64,000 bases of DNA from Rubrivirga sp046845755 (GTDB lineage: Bacteria > Bacteroidota > Rhodothermia > Rhodothermales > Rubricoccaceae): positions 62,001-126,000 of the forward strand of contig NZ_CP177357.1 of the NCBI RefSeq assembly GCF_046845755.1, given 5' to 3'. Below, piece after piece: positions 7,147 through 15,562 of the stretch. Numbering within the stretch: position 1 is the first letter of the stretch; each line of letters begins with the position of its first letter. The notes below the pieces were generated by a model. It saw nothing but the letters and a program-made list of their open reading frames with translations. It searched no databases and had not been told where the DNA came from. Both the position numbers and the translations under genes were made by a program.

Positions 7147-8736
7147 CTAAACGGAGAAGCCGGTCCCGCGGAGGGGGACCGTGCAGGTGACGATCGTGCC
7201 GCCGCGCGCGCCCGAGCGGATGTCGAGCGCGCCGCCGGCGAGGTGGGCGCGGTAGTGCATGATGCGCAGGCCCATGCCGCGGTGGTCGACCGGCCGGGCG
7301 GGCGCGGCGACCCCGGGGTCGAGCGTGTCGTCGCCCGGGGCGTCGGGCGCGAAGGCCCCGCCCCCGTGGAGGGTGCCGCCGAACCCGACCCCGTCGTCCT
7401 CGACGCGGAGGCGGAGGCGCTCGGCGCCACGGACGAGGTGGACGGAGATGGCGGCGGCGCGGCCGTGCTGGACGGCGTTCGAGACGGCCTCCTGGGCGAT
7501 CCAGTACAGGTTCGAGGCCGCGTCGGGCGTCAGCGCGGAGGCCTCGGCCGGGCCCGAGCCGTCGGTCGCCGCCGTCACCGCGACGCCGTAGAGCGCCGCC
7601 GCGCGCTCGGCGAGCCGGCCGAGGGCCGCTTCGAGCCCGTTCTGCTCCAGCTCGACCGGCACGAGCGACCGCGCCAGCCCGCGCGCGTGGGCGTCGGCCC
7701 CATCGAGCATCTCGACGATCTGGCGGGCATCAGCGGCCGCGCCCGAGCCCTCGGCGTCGAGCGTCCGCGCGAGGTTGCGGACGAACAGGCCGATGGCCGT
7801 CAGCTCCTGGCCGAGCCCGTCGTGGAGGTCCTGCCCGATCCGGCGGCGCTCGGCCTCGGCGATCCGGAGCACCTCGCGCTCCAGCAGGCGGCGCTCCGAG
7901 ATGTCGCGCACGAACCCGGTAAAGAGCCGCCGCCCGCCCGGCAGCGACACCTCGCTCACGGCCAGGTCCATGGGGAACGTCGCCCCGGACTTGCGGCGGC
8001 CGACGACCTCGCGGCCGATCCCGATGATCCGGCGGACGCCCGTCGTCCGGTAGGCCTCGAGGTAGCCGTCGTGCTCGGAGTGGTAGGGCTCGGGCATGAG
8101 CACGGTCACGTTCTGCCCGATGACCTCGTCGGCGGCGTACTCGAAGATGCGCGCCGCGCCGGGGTTGTACGACTCGATGGTCCCGCGCTCGTCGATGGTG
8201 AGCACGCCGTCGACCGTGGTCTCAAGGACGGCGAGGGCGCGGGCCTGGCTCTCGTCGAGCGCGTGGCGCGTGTCGTCGAGCGCGAACCGGGCGTGGAGCG
8301 CGGCGGCGGCGGCGAGCAGGAAGGCCCGGGCGTCGGGCCCGAACGCCCGGGCGTCCGGCGGCAGCACCGCCAGCAGCGCGAGCGGCCGGTGCGTGGTCCC
8401 GATGCGGACGGCCAGCCCGCCGCCGACGCCGGTCGCCGCCAGCGCGTCGGGGACCGGCGCCAGCGGCACGCAGGCGGGCCCCCGGAGCGCCTCGAGGAGC
8501 GCGCCCTCGACGGGGATCGGCCCCGGAGAGGCCCACCCGGCGGTGGCGTCGGAGACGAGGCCCCCGGTGTCGGGGTCGACCGCGAACAGGGCGGCCGGGG
8601 CGCCGAGCGCGTCCGCGACGATCATCGCCTCGGTGCGGCCCGTCGCGTCGGCCTCGCCGAAGCCGGCCTGCGCCAGCTCGCGCAGGGCGAGCTCGGCGAG
8701 CGGGACGGCCAGGGCGGGCGGGAGCGTGTGCGGCAC
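7147..8736 (-). CDS. Oxygen-sensing histidine kinase: FixL-type heme-PAS with HisKA_3 kinase
   Basis: A GAF-like N-terminal region (about 10-155) is followed by a PAS domain that closely resembles the FixL heme domain: GQNVTVLMPEPYHSEHDGY, YRTTGVRRIIGIGREVVG, FPMDLAVSEV and LFTGFVRDISER. The residue matching the FixL proximal heme ligand (B. japonicum His200) is His222. The residue matching regulatory Arg220 is Arg242, at the same 20-residue distance. The kinase part is NarX/DevS-like (HisKA_3): RRRIGQDLHDGLGQEL with the phospho-accepting His, then HATPase QEAVSNAVQHG, DDGVGFGG and GMGLRIM. GTG at 8736 was chosen because the longer TTG start (8760) lies inside a TAGCTTG promoter heptamer. It is operonic with the downstream response regulator. 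Heme binding is predicted from residue identity only. Confidence 0.9.
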   Translation of the reverse strand: MPHTLPPALAVPLAELALRELAQAGFGEADATGRTEAMIVADALGAPAALFAVDPDTGGLVSDATAGWASPGPIPVEGALLEALRGPACVPLAPVPDALAATGVGGGLAVRIGTTHRPLALLAVLPPDARAFGPDARAFLLAAAAALHARFALDDTRHALDESQARALAVLETTVDGVLTIDERGTIESYNPGAARIFEYAADEVIGQNVTVLMPEPYHSEHDGYLEAYRTTGVRRIIGIGREVVGRRKSGATFPMDLAVSEVSLPGGRRLFTGFVRDISERRLLEREVLRIAEAERRRIGQDLHDGLGQELTAIGLFVRNLARTLDAEGSGAAADARQIVEMLDGADAHARGLARSLVPVELEQNGLEAALGRLAERAAALYGVAVTAATDGSGPAEASALTPDAASNLYWIAQEAVSNAVQHGRAAAISVHLVRGAERLRLRVEDDGVGFGGTLHGGGAFAPDAPGDDTLDPGVAAPARPVDHRGMGLRIMHYRAHLAGGALDIRSGARGGTIVTCTVPLRGTGFSV

Positions 8737-8757
8737 GGGCAGGGGAGACGGGCAGGG

Positions 8758-8764
8758 CAAGCTA
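8758..8764 (-). promoter_or_regulatory. -7-like element TAGCTTG upstream of the sensor kinase
   Basis: This heptamer is identical to those before the ArsR gene and the GDCCVxC gene. It ends 21 nt upstream of the GTG at 8736 and rules out the longer TTG start. Confidence 0.5.
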
Positions 8765-8781
8765 GCGGCCCCGCTCCAGGC

Positions 8782-9975
8782 TCAGGCGGGGGCGAGCGCG
8801 CCGATGGTCAGGCGCTCGCGCGCGCCGTCGGTGCGGACCACCTCGATGACGTGGGGCCCGGGGCCCGCGCCGAGCGCCAGCGCGTCGGCCTCCCACGCCC
8901 CGCCGTCGGCGCGGACCGCGAACGGGCGCACCACGTGGTGGCCGCCGCTGGCGACGAGCACCTCGACGGCGTCGTCGCGCTCGTCGAAGGTGAGGCCCAC
9001 GAGCGGCACGTCGCGGTACACGACGCCCTCGGCGTCCGGCGAGACGACCTCGACGGTGACCGCGTGCGGCCCGTCGGCGACGAGCGCCGACAGCCGGTCG
9101 AAGAGGGCGGGCCAGTCATCAGCGGGGACCGCCGCCAGCCCGTCGCTCGCCGACCACGGCGGCCGGGCCTCGGCGCGCAGCGTCAGCACGGGGCACGGCG
9201 CCTGGCGGACGACCAGCTCGGCGACGGACCCCAGCAGCCAGCGGCTCAGGCCGCGCCGGCCGTGGCTGGCCTGCACGATCACGCTCGCGCCGTGCTCGGT
9301 CGCTGCCTCGACGATGGACCGCGCCGCTGGCCCGCCCCGGACCTCCGTCGCGATGGGGACCGCGTCTCCGACGGCTTCTACCCAGCGCGCCAGCGCCTCG
9401 CGGGCACGGTCGCGGACCTCGGACTGGGTGAGGGGGTCGAAGGCGACCGCGTACGGCGCCGGGATGACGACTGGCTCGATCACGTGGAGGGCGACGACGC
9501 CCACGCCCCGGCTCTGGGCCACGGCCACGGCCGCCTCCAGCGCGACGTCCGACGACGACTCGAACGCGAGCGGCGCCAGCACCGGCCCGCCCCGGTCGTG
9601 CGCCTCGGGGCCGACGGTGAGCACGGGGCACGGCGACCGCCGCAGGACGCCCTCGGCCGTCGAGCCCAGCGACCACCGCTGCCAGCCCGACCGCCCGTGC
9701 GTCCCGACGACGACGAGGTCGGCGCCGATCTCCGCGGCGTAGTCGACGATGGCCGACTCCGCCGAGGGCGCATACCGGACGGTCTCGACCACGCCCGGGC
9801 TCCGCGTCTCGGAGGTCGCCGTTTGGCGCAGGTCGCCGGCGGGCGGGACGAGGTCGACGCGGAGCACGTGGAGCGTGGCGCCGTGGCGGGCGGCCAGGGC
9901 GTCGGCGTGGGCGCGGGCGGCGGCGGCGATCGGCGAGCCGTCGTCGGCGAGGAGGATCGTGTGCAGGGTCATCAT
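8782..9975 (-). CDS. Tandem universal stress protein with C-terminal DUF5335-like domain
   Basis: A 398-residue cytoplasmic protein with two UspA domains (about 1-140 and 145-285). Each carries the ATP-binding signature: VVGTHGRSGWQRWSLGSTAEGVLRRSPCPVL and VQASHGRRGLSRWLLGSVAELVVRQAPCPVL (shown here as consecutive motif blocks: VVGTHGRSG, LGSTAEGVL; QASHGRRG, LGSVAELVV). A third domain of about 110 residues (VPADDWPALFDRL to the end) resembles DUF5335, an all-beta family of unknown function. UspA proteins bind ATP and support survival under growth arrest or low oxygen. It is separated by 26 nt from the next UspA gene on the same strand and probably shares its transcript. The UspA-UspA-DUF5335 fusion is unusual. 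Confidence 0.9.
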   Translation of the reverse strand: MMTLHTILLADDGSPIAAAARAHADALAARHGATLHVLRVDLVPPAGDLRQTATSETRSPGVVETVRYAPSAESAIVDYAAEIGADLVVVGTHGRSGWQRWSLGSTAEGVLRRSPCPVLTVGPEAHDRGGPVLAPLAFESSSDVALEAAVAVAQSRGVGVVALHVIEPVVIPAPYAVAFDPLTQSEVRDRAREALARWVEAVGDAVPIATEVRGGPAARSIVEAATEHGASVIVQASHGRRGLSRWLLGSVAELVVRQAPCPVLTLRAEARPPWSASDGLAAVPADDWPALFDRLSALVADGPHAVTVEVVSPDAEGVVYRDVPLVGLTFDERDDAVEVLVASGGHHVVRPFAVRADGGAWEADALALGAGPGPHVIEVVRTDGARERLTIGALAPA

Positions 9976-10001
9976 GGCAGGAGCCGGAAAGGACGGCAGG
10001 A

Positions 10002-10895
10002 TCAAGAAAGGGCAGAGTGGACGGGCCGGGGCATCCGCACGGCCTCGGTGAGGGTGAGCACGGGGCACGGCGACCGCCGCAACGTGCTCGCGGCGACGCT
10101 CCCAACGAGCCACGCCAGGCCGGTGCGCCCGTGCGTCCCGATGACGATGGCGCCGGCCCCGCGCTCGGCGGCGAGCGCAGCGATCACGCGGCCCGGCGCC
10201 CCGAGGCCGGCGTGGACGTCGGCCGGCGCCGGGTCCGGGCCCTGCGCGGCGAACCGCCACAGCCGCTCGCGGACCGAGTCCGCCGCCGTCGGGTCCACGT
10301 CGGACAGCGACAGCACGCCGGGCGCGATGGGCGGGTACGGGCCGCCGTCGCGGATCACGTGGACGAGCTCGACCGGCGCGCCCGTCCACCCGGCGAGGGC
10401 GTGGGCGGCCGACAGCGCCGCCCGGCTGCGCCCAGAGAAGTCGACGGCGACGAGAATCGGCGCGGTGGGGGCGAGCGCGGGCGCGGCGCCGTCGGGAACG
10501 GCGAGCACGGGGCACGGCGCGCTCGCGATGCAGGCCTCGGCCACGCTCCCCAGCAGCAGCCGCCTCAGGCCGGACCGCCCGTGCGTCCCGACCACCAACA
10601 GGCCGGCGCGCTCGCGCTGGGTGTAGCCGGCGAGGGCCGTCGTCGCCGACGTGTGCCGCGTGACGGCAACCGACGCGTCGGGCCGCCCGAGCGTCGCCGC
10701 GAGCCGCTCCAGCCGCAGCCGGAGCGCGCTCGACGGGACGGTGCCCGGCGCCGCCCCGCCGCCGTCGGAGCGGAACAGGACGTCGGCGTGGACGAGGTGG
10801 AGGGGAGTGCCCGCGCGAGCGGCGAGCGCCGCCGCCAGCGCGGCGGCGCGCTCGGAGCCGGGCGAGAAATCGACGGCGGCAACGATGGGGGACAT
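10002..10895 (-). CDS. Tandem-domain universal stress protein
   Basis: A 297-residue protein with two UspA domains. Each begins with the typical beta-strand/Asp (IVAAVDFSPGSE; ILVAVDFSGRSR) and ends with the nucleotide-binding G-2x-G-9x-G(S/T) signature (GTHGRSGLRRLLLGSVAE; GTHGRTGLAWLVGSVAAS). It is the first gene of a leftward unit with the 8782-9975 gene. Its promoter carries the 19-bp dyad shared with the cbb3 genes, 97 nt before the start codon, which suggests induction under the same condition (probably low oxygen). Confidence 0.92.
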   Translation of the reverse strand: MSPIVAAVDFSPGSERAAALAAALAARAGTPLHLVHADVLFRSDGGGAAPGTVPSSALRLRLERLAATLGRPDASVAVTRHTSATTALAGYTQRERAGLLVVGTHGRSGLRRLLLGSVAEACIASAPCPVLAVPDGAAPALAPTAPILVAVDFSGRSRAALSAAHALAGWTGAPVELVHVIRDGGPYPPIAPGVLSLSDVDPTAADSVRERLWRFAAQGPDPAPADVHAGLGAPGRVIAALAAERGAGAIVIGTHGRTGLAWLVGSVAASTLRRSPCPVLTLTEAVRMPRPVHSALS

Positions 10896-10917
10896 GGAGG
10901 GGGAGTCGTGGAGCCCC

Positions 10918-11011
10918 TAGGATCTGCGATGGGGCGGACGGCGCGTGCCGGGCCGAGTCGGCCATGCGGGGTGCGGCGCACGCGCTCCGGCGTGCGGGGG
11001 CGCGCCCTACA
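10918..11011 (-). promoter_or_regulatory. 19-bp dyad plus -7-like heptamer before the UspA gene
   Basis: On the minus strand TGTAGGGCGCGCCCCCGCA occupies 11011-10993 and a -7-like GATCCTA lies at 10924-10918. The heptamer starts 69 nt after the dyad's last base, against 68 at four other dyads in the window. The dyad overlaps the stop codon of the upstream UspA gene. The ATG follows 22 nt after the heptamer. Confidence 0.65.
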
Positions 11012-11936
11012 CGGCGGGCGCCGGCTCGGCCAGGCGGTAGCTCTGCTCGTCGACGGTCGCCGGGCCGTCCCCGACCGAGCGGCGGGCGACCCACACCGGG
11101 CACGGCGCCCGGCGCGCGACGCCCTCGGCGACGCTCCCGAGCAGCCGGTCCAGAACGGGCCGGTCGCCGTGGGGGCCGACGACGAGGAGCTCGCTCCCCA
11201 GCGCCTCGGCCACCTGCGCCAGCGTCCGCGCCGCCTTCCCTCGCTCGACGTAGAGCGCGGTCTCGGGCCCCGCCTCGGTCGTCTGGGCCAGCTGGCGGAG
11301 CGCCTCGTGCGCCCGGCCGAGCACCTGGGGCGCCAGGTCGACGACGGTCTCGTCCATCCAGCGCACCGGGTGCGGGAACGGCTCGACGACGTGGACGAGG
11401 TCCAGCCCGACGCCGAGCGCCCCCGCCAGCCGCTGCCCCAGGCGGACGAGCGACGGCGACGCGCCCGAAAAGTCGACGGCGACGAGGACGCGGCCGGACA
11501 CGGTCGGCGGCGCGGCGCCAGCAGGGACCACGACGACATCGGCCGGCGCCGTCTGAACGATCTCGCTGGCGACACTCCCGAGGGCCGCTCGCGAGCCGCG
11601 ATCCCCGCTCTCGCCGACCACGATCACGTCGGCCCCGATCTGCTCGGCATACGCCGCGATCTCGATCGCGGGCGCGTTGCCCCGGACGACGGCCGGGTGC
11701 GCGCCGTCGCCGACGGCGGCCGCCAGCGCGGCATGCGCGCGCGTGTTCTCTCCCGCCTCTTCCTCGGCCGCCGTCCGGCCCTCCCCGGGCGTCTCGAAGG
11801 GCCCGGCGTCGGGCCACGACAGCACGTGGAGCACGTGGAGCGGGGCGCCGGTCGCCTCGGCCAGCTGGCGGGCAAGGGCGACGGCACGCGCCGCGCATGG
11901 CGAAAAGTCGGTCGGGACGAGGATCGGGGCGGGCAC
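11007..11936 (-). CDS. Tandem-domain universal stress protein
   Basis: A 309-residue two-domain UspA protein. Domain 1 starts PILVPTDFSPCAARAV and has a weakened ATP signature (VGESGDRGSRAALGSVAS). Domain 2 starts VLVAVDFSGASPS and has VGPHGDRPVLDRLLGSVAE. GTG at 11936 is chosen as the codon directly before the first beta-strand; the frame extends further upstream but only through the non-coding divergent promoter. It is transcribed divergently from the nitroreductase operon, with a shared dyad in between. Confidence 0.88.
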   Translation of the reverse strand: MPAPILVPTDFSPCAARAVALARQLAEATGAPLHVLHVLSWPDAGPFETPGEGRTAAEEEAGENTRAHAALAAAVGDGAHPAVVRGNAPAIEIAAYAEQIGADVIVVGESGDRGSRAALGSVASEIVQTAPADVVVVPAGAAPPTVSGRVLVAVDFSGASPSLVRLGQRLAGALGVGLDLVHVVEPFPHPVRWMDETVVDLAPQVLGRAHEALRQLAQTTEAGPETALYVERGKAARTLAQVAEALGSELLVVGPHGDRPVLDRLLGSVAEGVARRAPCPVWVARRSVGDGPATVDEQSYRLAEPAPAV

Positions 11937-11960
11937 GGCGGGGGCAGGGGGGCGGGCCCT

Positions 11961-12135
11961 CAAGCTGGCGCGCGCCAGCGCGCGAGGCCGACGGGCCCGG
12001 GCACGGCGCGCCGACGGGACCGGCCCCACGGTGGCCGGGGCGTGTGGGGCGATCCCCCGCGGCCCGCGTCGGGACCGGGCGGCACGCAACCGCGACGGGC
12101 CCCGGCGTGGCGCGCCCTCGCGAGCCGGTAGGCTG
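11961..12135. promoter_or_regulatory. Divergent promoter region with shared dyad (UspA / nitroreductase)
   Basis: The dyad TGTGGGGCGATCCCCCGCG lies at 12043-12061. Rightward, the heptamer TAGGCTG (12129-12135) starts 68 nt after it and precedes the nitroreductase ATG by 22 nt. Leftward, CAGCTTG (11967-11961) starts 76 nt from the dyad and precedes the UspA GTG by 24 nt. One site could therefore serve both directions. Confidence 0.65.
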
Positions 12136-12157
12136 CCCACACGCCGCCCCCGACCCC

Positions 12158-13189
12158 ATGCCGACCGCCGCCCCGCCCCGCCCCCGCGCCGTCACCGACG
12201 CCGACTTCCCCAGCGGCCCGCCTGAGGCCCAGCTCGAGGCGATGCTCAACTGGGCCGTGCTGGCGCCGAGCGTGCTCAACACGCAGCCGTGGCGGTTCCG
12301 CGTGGTGCCCGGCCCCGCCGGCCCGCGCGCCGAGGTCTCCGTCGACCGCGCCCGCGTCGTGAGGAGCGTCGACCCCGAGGGGCGCGAGGCCGTCATCTCG
12401 TGCGGCGCGGCGCTGTTGACGCTGCGGCTGGCGGCCCGCCACTTCGGCTTCGTCCCCGACGTGCACCTCGCCGGCCCGGACGCTGCGCCGGACCTGGTCG
12501 GGACGGTGCGGCTGGAGGGTGCGGCGCGGCCGACGGCGGCCGAGGAGGCGCTGTTTCGCGCCATCAAGCTGCGGCACACGAATCGTGACCCGTTTGCCGA
12601 CCTGCCCGTCCCGGTCGGGCTGCTCGCGCGCCTTCAGGGCGCCGCCCGCGCCGAGGGCGCCCGGCTTCACGTCGTCACGTCGGTGTCCGAAAAAGGCGCG
12701 CTCGCGGACCTGGTCGCCGAGGCCATCCTCGAACAGGGGGACGACCCCGCGATGGTCGCCGACCTCCGGGCGTGGCTCCGGCCCGTAGGGGACACGCGCC
12801 CCGACGGCGTCCCCGACGACGTGCAGGGCGGCTGGGACCGCCTCAGCTACCTCCACACCGAGGCCCGGTTCGTGGCCGCCCAGACGCGCCGCTTGGCCGC
12901 GATGGCCCCGGCGCTCCTCGTCATCGCCACGCCGGGCGACAGTCGCGCCGACCGCGCCCGGGCCGGGCAGGCGCTCCAGCGCGTCCTGCTCTTGGCCGCC
13001 CTCGACGGGCTCGCCGCCAGCTACTTCAACCAGCCGACGAAGGTGGCCCGCCTCCGCCCCGAGGTCTCCGCCGTCGCGGGCGTCGGGCAGGCCCAGGTGG
13101 TGTTCCGCCTCGGGACGCCGATCGAAGCCCAGGGCACCCCTCGCCGTCCCGTTCCCTCCGTCGTCGAGCCCGACGACGCCATTCGCTGA
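12158..13189 (+). CDS. Acg-family nitroreductase-like protein
   Basis: A 343-residue flavin-reductase-fold protein of the Acg/Rv3131 type. It has the family motifs APSVLNTQPWRFRV, SCGAALLTLRLAARH, KLRHTNRDPF, AQTRRLAAMAPALLVI and ALQRVLLLAALDGLAASYFNQP. Members of this group in Mycobacterium lack most active-site residues of classical nitroreductases and are thought to bind or sequester FMN in dormant cells; catalytic activity here is unknown. ATG at 12158 follows a TAGGCTG heptamer by 22 nt. It is the first gene of a three-gene operon (nitroreductase, UspA, nitroreductase) with 4-7 nt gaps. Confidence 0.88.
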   Translation: MPTAAPPRPRAVTDADFPSGPPEAQLEAMLNWAVLAPSVLNTQPWRFRVVPGPAGPRAEVSVDRARVVRSVDPEGREAVISCGAALLTLRLAARHFGFVPDVHLAGPDAAPDLVGTVRLEGAARPTAAEEALFRAIKLRHTNRDPFADLPVPVGLLARLQGAARAEGARLHVVTSVSEKGALADLVAEAILEQGDDPAMVADLRAWLRPVGDTRPDGVPDDVQGGWDRLSYLHTEARFVAAQTRRLAAMAPALLVIATPGDSRADRARAGQALQRVLLLAALDGLAASYFNQPTKVARLRPEVSAVAGVGQAQVVFRLGTPIEAQGTPRRPVPSVVEPDDAIR

Positions 13190-13196
13190 CCCCGCC

Positions 13197-14123
13197 ATGC
13201 GCCCCATCGAGACCATCCTCTTCCCGACCGACTTCTCGGCCTGTGCCGAGAGCGCCTACCGCCACGCGGCCTACCTCGCCGACCGCCTCGGCGCCACGCT
13301 CCATGTGCTCCACGTGGTCGAGGACGAGGCCGCGCCCGAGCGCGACTGGCCCGAGGGCACCGGCTCGCTCCGGATCTCCGCCGCCGACATCGCCGCCGAC
13401 CTCGGCCTGCCCGAGTCGGAGCTCGACGCCGACGGCGTCGACGTGCCGCTGGTCGAGACCGAGGTCGTCGGCCGGGACGCGGCGACGGCCATCTTGGACC
13501 ACGCGTACGACGAGGAGGTCGGGCTCATCGTGATGGGCACGCACGGGCGGCGCGGCTGGCGGCGTGGCACGCTCGGGAGCGTCGCCGAGGCCGTCACGCG
13601 CCGGGCGCCGTGCCCGGTCCTGACCGTGCGCCCCGACGGGGCCGACCGCGCGTGGCCGCCGCGCCGGATCCTGCTGGCGCTTGCCGCCGACGCCGTCGAC
13701 ACGGGCGCGCTGCCGCCCGCCGGGCGCTGGGCCGTGCGGCTCGCCGCCGCGTACGGCGCCCCGCTCGACCTCGTCCACGTCGCCAGCCCCATCGCCGAGG
13801 CCGTCGGCGAGGACGAGGTGGCCGAGCGCGTGCTCGAGGGCCTGGCAGACCGCTTGCGCGCCGCGCCCCATTCCGTGGCCGACGTGCGCGTCCACGTCGT
13901 CGCCGGCGACCCAGCCACGTCCATCCGCGCGCTCGCGCACCGCACGCACGCGCACCTCGTCGTGGTGGGGACGCACGCCCGGACCGGCGTCGGGCGGGCG
14001 CTGATTGGCAGCGTCGCCGAGGAGGTCGCCCGGACCGCCCCCTGCCCCGTCCTCACCGTCCGCGACGTCTTGGCCGGCGACGGCGCCGAGGTCGACGCCG
14101 CCCGTACCGACGCTCACGCCTGA
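13197..14123 (+). CDS. Tandem-domain universal stress protein
   Basis: A 308-residue two-domain UspA protein: domain 1 MRPIETILFPTDFSACAES to GTHGRRGWRRGTLGSVAEAV; domain 2 from about residue 150, RRILLALAADAVD, to GTHARTGVGRALIGSVAEEV. Both ATP-binding signatures look intact. It lies between two nitroreductase paralogs in one operon. The same USP-Acg pairing occurs in the mycobacterial DosR regulon, which supports a role in survival under respiratory limitation. Confidence 0.92.
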   Translation: MRPIETILFPTDFSACAESAYRHAAYLADRLGATLHVLHVVEDEAAPERDWPEGTGSLRISAADIAADLGLPESELDADGVDVPLVETEVVGRDAATAILDHAYDEEVGLIVMGTHGRRGWRRGTLGSVAEAVTRRAPCPVLTVRPDGADRAWPPRRILLALAADAVDTGALPPAGRWAVRLAAAYGAPLDLVHVASPIAEAVGEDEVAERVLEGLADRLRAAPHSVADVRVHVVAGDPATSIRALAHRTHAHLVVVGTHARTGVGRALIGSVAEEVARTAPCPVLTVRDVLAGDGAEVDAARTDAHA

Positions 14124-14127
14124 TCCC

Positions 14128-15093
14128 ATGCTCGCCTCTCTCCTCACGCCGGTCGACACCGCGCGCCTGCTCGCCTTCGTCGCCGACGCCTCGCGCGCGC
14201 CGAGCGTCTTGAACACGCAGCCCTGGCGCTTCCGCCTGACGGAGGGCGTCGTCGACCTCTTCGCCGACCGCGACCGCCAGCTCCCGGCGCTCGACCCCGC
14301 CGGCCGCGAGCTGACCCTCAGCTGCGGCGCCGCGCTCGCGGGCCTGCGCACGGCCGCGAGCCACGACGGCCTCGACGCCCGGTTCGAGCTGTTCCCCGAC
14401 GCCTCCGACCCGGACTGGCTGGCGCGCGTCGTCTTCGAGCCCGCCCCGCGCCCGCTCGACGACCGCCGGCTCCGCGCGCTCCGCTCGCGCCGGACGCACC
14501 GCGGCGACTTCGCCGACGAGCCCGTCGCCCCGACGGCCCTGGCGACGCTCGCCCGTGCGGCGGGGCCCGACGTGTGGCTCGCGGTCGTCACCACGGCTGA
14601 CGAGAAGGAGCCCATCGCGGACCTGGTCGAGGAGGCCACGCGCGCGCTCGGCCAGCACCCGACGCGGCTGATCGACGTCCGCGCCTGGCTCCGCGTCGAC
14701 GGCGACCCGCGCCCGGACGGCGTCCGCGACCGGGACCAGGGCGAGGGCGACCGGCTGGCGACCGTGCGGACGACCTCGGCCGCCGTGGGACGGCACAAGG
14801 CCGACATCCTGCGCCAGGCGCCCGCCGTGCTCGTGCTCGGCACCGCCGACGACGCGCCCGAGACGTGGCTCCGCGCCGGCATCGCGCTCGGCGACCTGCT
14901 GATCGCGGCGGCCGACCTCGGGCTGGCGGTGTCGTATGCGAACGAGCCCGTCGAGATGGGCGGTGCGTTCCGCCGTCGGCTCGGCGCACTCGTGGGGGGT
15001 GCCTGGCCGCAACTCGTCCTGCGCCTGGGCCGCCCGGCCGACGACCCCGCCGGCCGCCGCCGTCCCTTGCGCGACATCGCCGAGGTGGCCTGA
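14128..15093 (+). CDS. Acg-family nitroreductase-like protein (paralog)
   Basis: A 321-residue paralog of the 12158-13189 product, sharing RAPSVLNTQPWRFRL, SCGAALAGLRTAASH, RRTHRGDF and ADLGLAVSYANEPVEM. The N-terminus is about 25 residues shorter. The ATG at 14128 follows the upstream UspA stop by 4 nt, and the alternative upstream start lies inside the UspA gene. The proposed role is flavin binding or nitro/quinone reduction under low oxygen, by family analogy only. Confidence 0.87.
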   Translation: MLASLLTPVDTARLLAFVADASRAPSVLNTQPWRFRLTEGVVDLFADRDRQLPALDPAGRELTLSCGAALAGLRTAASHDGLDARFELFPDASDPDWLARVVFEPAPRPLDDRRLRALRSRRTHRGDFADEPVAPTALATLARAAGPDVWLAVVTTADEKEPIADLVEEATRALGQHPTRLIDVRAWLRVDGDPRPDGVRDRDQGEGDRLATVRTTSAAVGRHKADILRQAPAVLVLGTADDAPETWLRAGIALGDLLIAAADLGLAVSYANEPVEMGGAFRRRLGALVGGAWPQLVLRLGRPADDPAGRRRPLRDIAEVA

Positions 15094-15140
15094 GGAGGAC
15101 TTGGTCCGTCGTGCTCGGACGGCGTTGCCCGTCAGAGATA

Positions 15141-15182
15141 AGAGGAGGGGAGGGCAGGAGGCGTTCAGGCACCCCCTCTTCT
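15141..15182. terminator. Imperfect hairpin between converging operons
   Basis: AGAGGAGGGG and CCCCTCTTCT arms (one mismatch) are followed by a pyrimidine-rich run. The hairpin lies downstream of the nitroreductase operon and of the converging sulfur operon. Confidence 0.4.
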
Positions 15183-15215
15183 CTATGCGCCCCTTCCTCT
15201 TCTCGCGTTTCTCGG

Positions 15216-15554
15216 CTACGCCGTCTCGGCCCCGGCCTTCGCCAGCGCGTCGAAGCCGCCGACGTTGAGCGCGCCCGCGTGGCCGAGCTTCTTGAGGGCG
15301 CCCGCGGCGTTCCCCGACCGGTTGCCCGAGCGGCAGTACAGGTAGATCGGGCCGTCCTCGGGGAGGTCCATCGCCTGGACGCGCTCGAGGAAGTCCGGCG
15401 CCATCACGTCGACGTTGACGGAGCCCGCGAGATGGCCCTGGGCGTACTCGGCCGGCGTGCGGACATCGAGGAGCGGGGCCGACGGGTCGCGCTGGGCGAC
15501 GTAGTCGGCGGGGGAGAGGTCGGAGGAGGACATGAGGCGGGAGAGGAAGGACAT
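15216..15554 (-). CDS. Single-domain rhodanese (sulfurtransferase)
   Basis: A 112-residue cytoplasmic sulfurtransferase. It has the rhodanese DVRTPAEYAQGHLAGSVNVD and the active loop YCRSGNRSGNAA with the persulfide-carrying Cys. The ATG at 15554 begins MSFLSRLMSSSD and directly precedes the domain. It is the last gene of the leftward sulfur operon, 8 nt downstream of a TauE/SafE gene, and probably hands sulfane sulfur between thiosulfate/persulfide enzymes of that operon. Confidence 0.92.
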   Translation of the reverse strand: MSFLSRLMSSSDLSPADYVAQRDPSAPLLDVRTPAEYAQGHLAGSVNVDVMAPDFLERVQAMDLPEDGPIYLYCRSGNRSGNAAGALKKLGHAGALNVGGFDALAKAGAETA

Positions 15555-15562
15555 GGAGGGTA

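Noticed and set aside
6043..10626. A 1,527-codon plus-strand frame opposite the kinase and UspA genes
   Set aside because: It is antisense to recognisable HK, RR and UspA domains and shows no domain of its own.
10987..12068. Reading the dyad as a mycobacterial DosR box
   Set aside because: The DosR consensus centres on GGGACT-AGTCCC; here the centre is GGGG-N5-CCCC flanked by TGT/GCA. Only the gene content is DosR-like.
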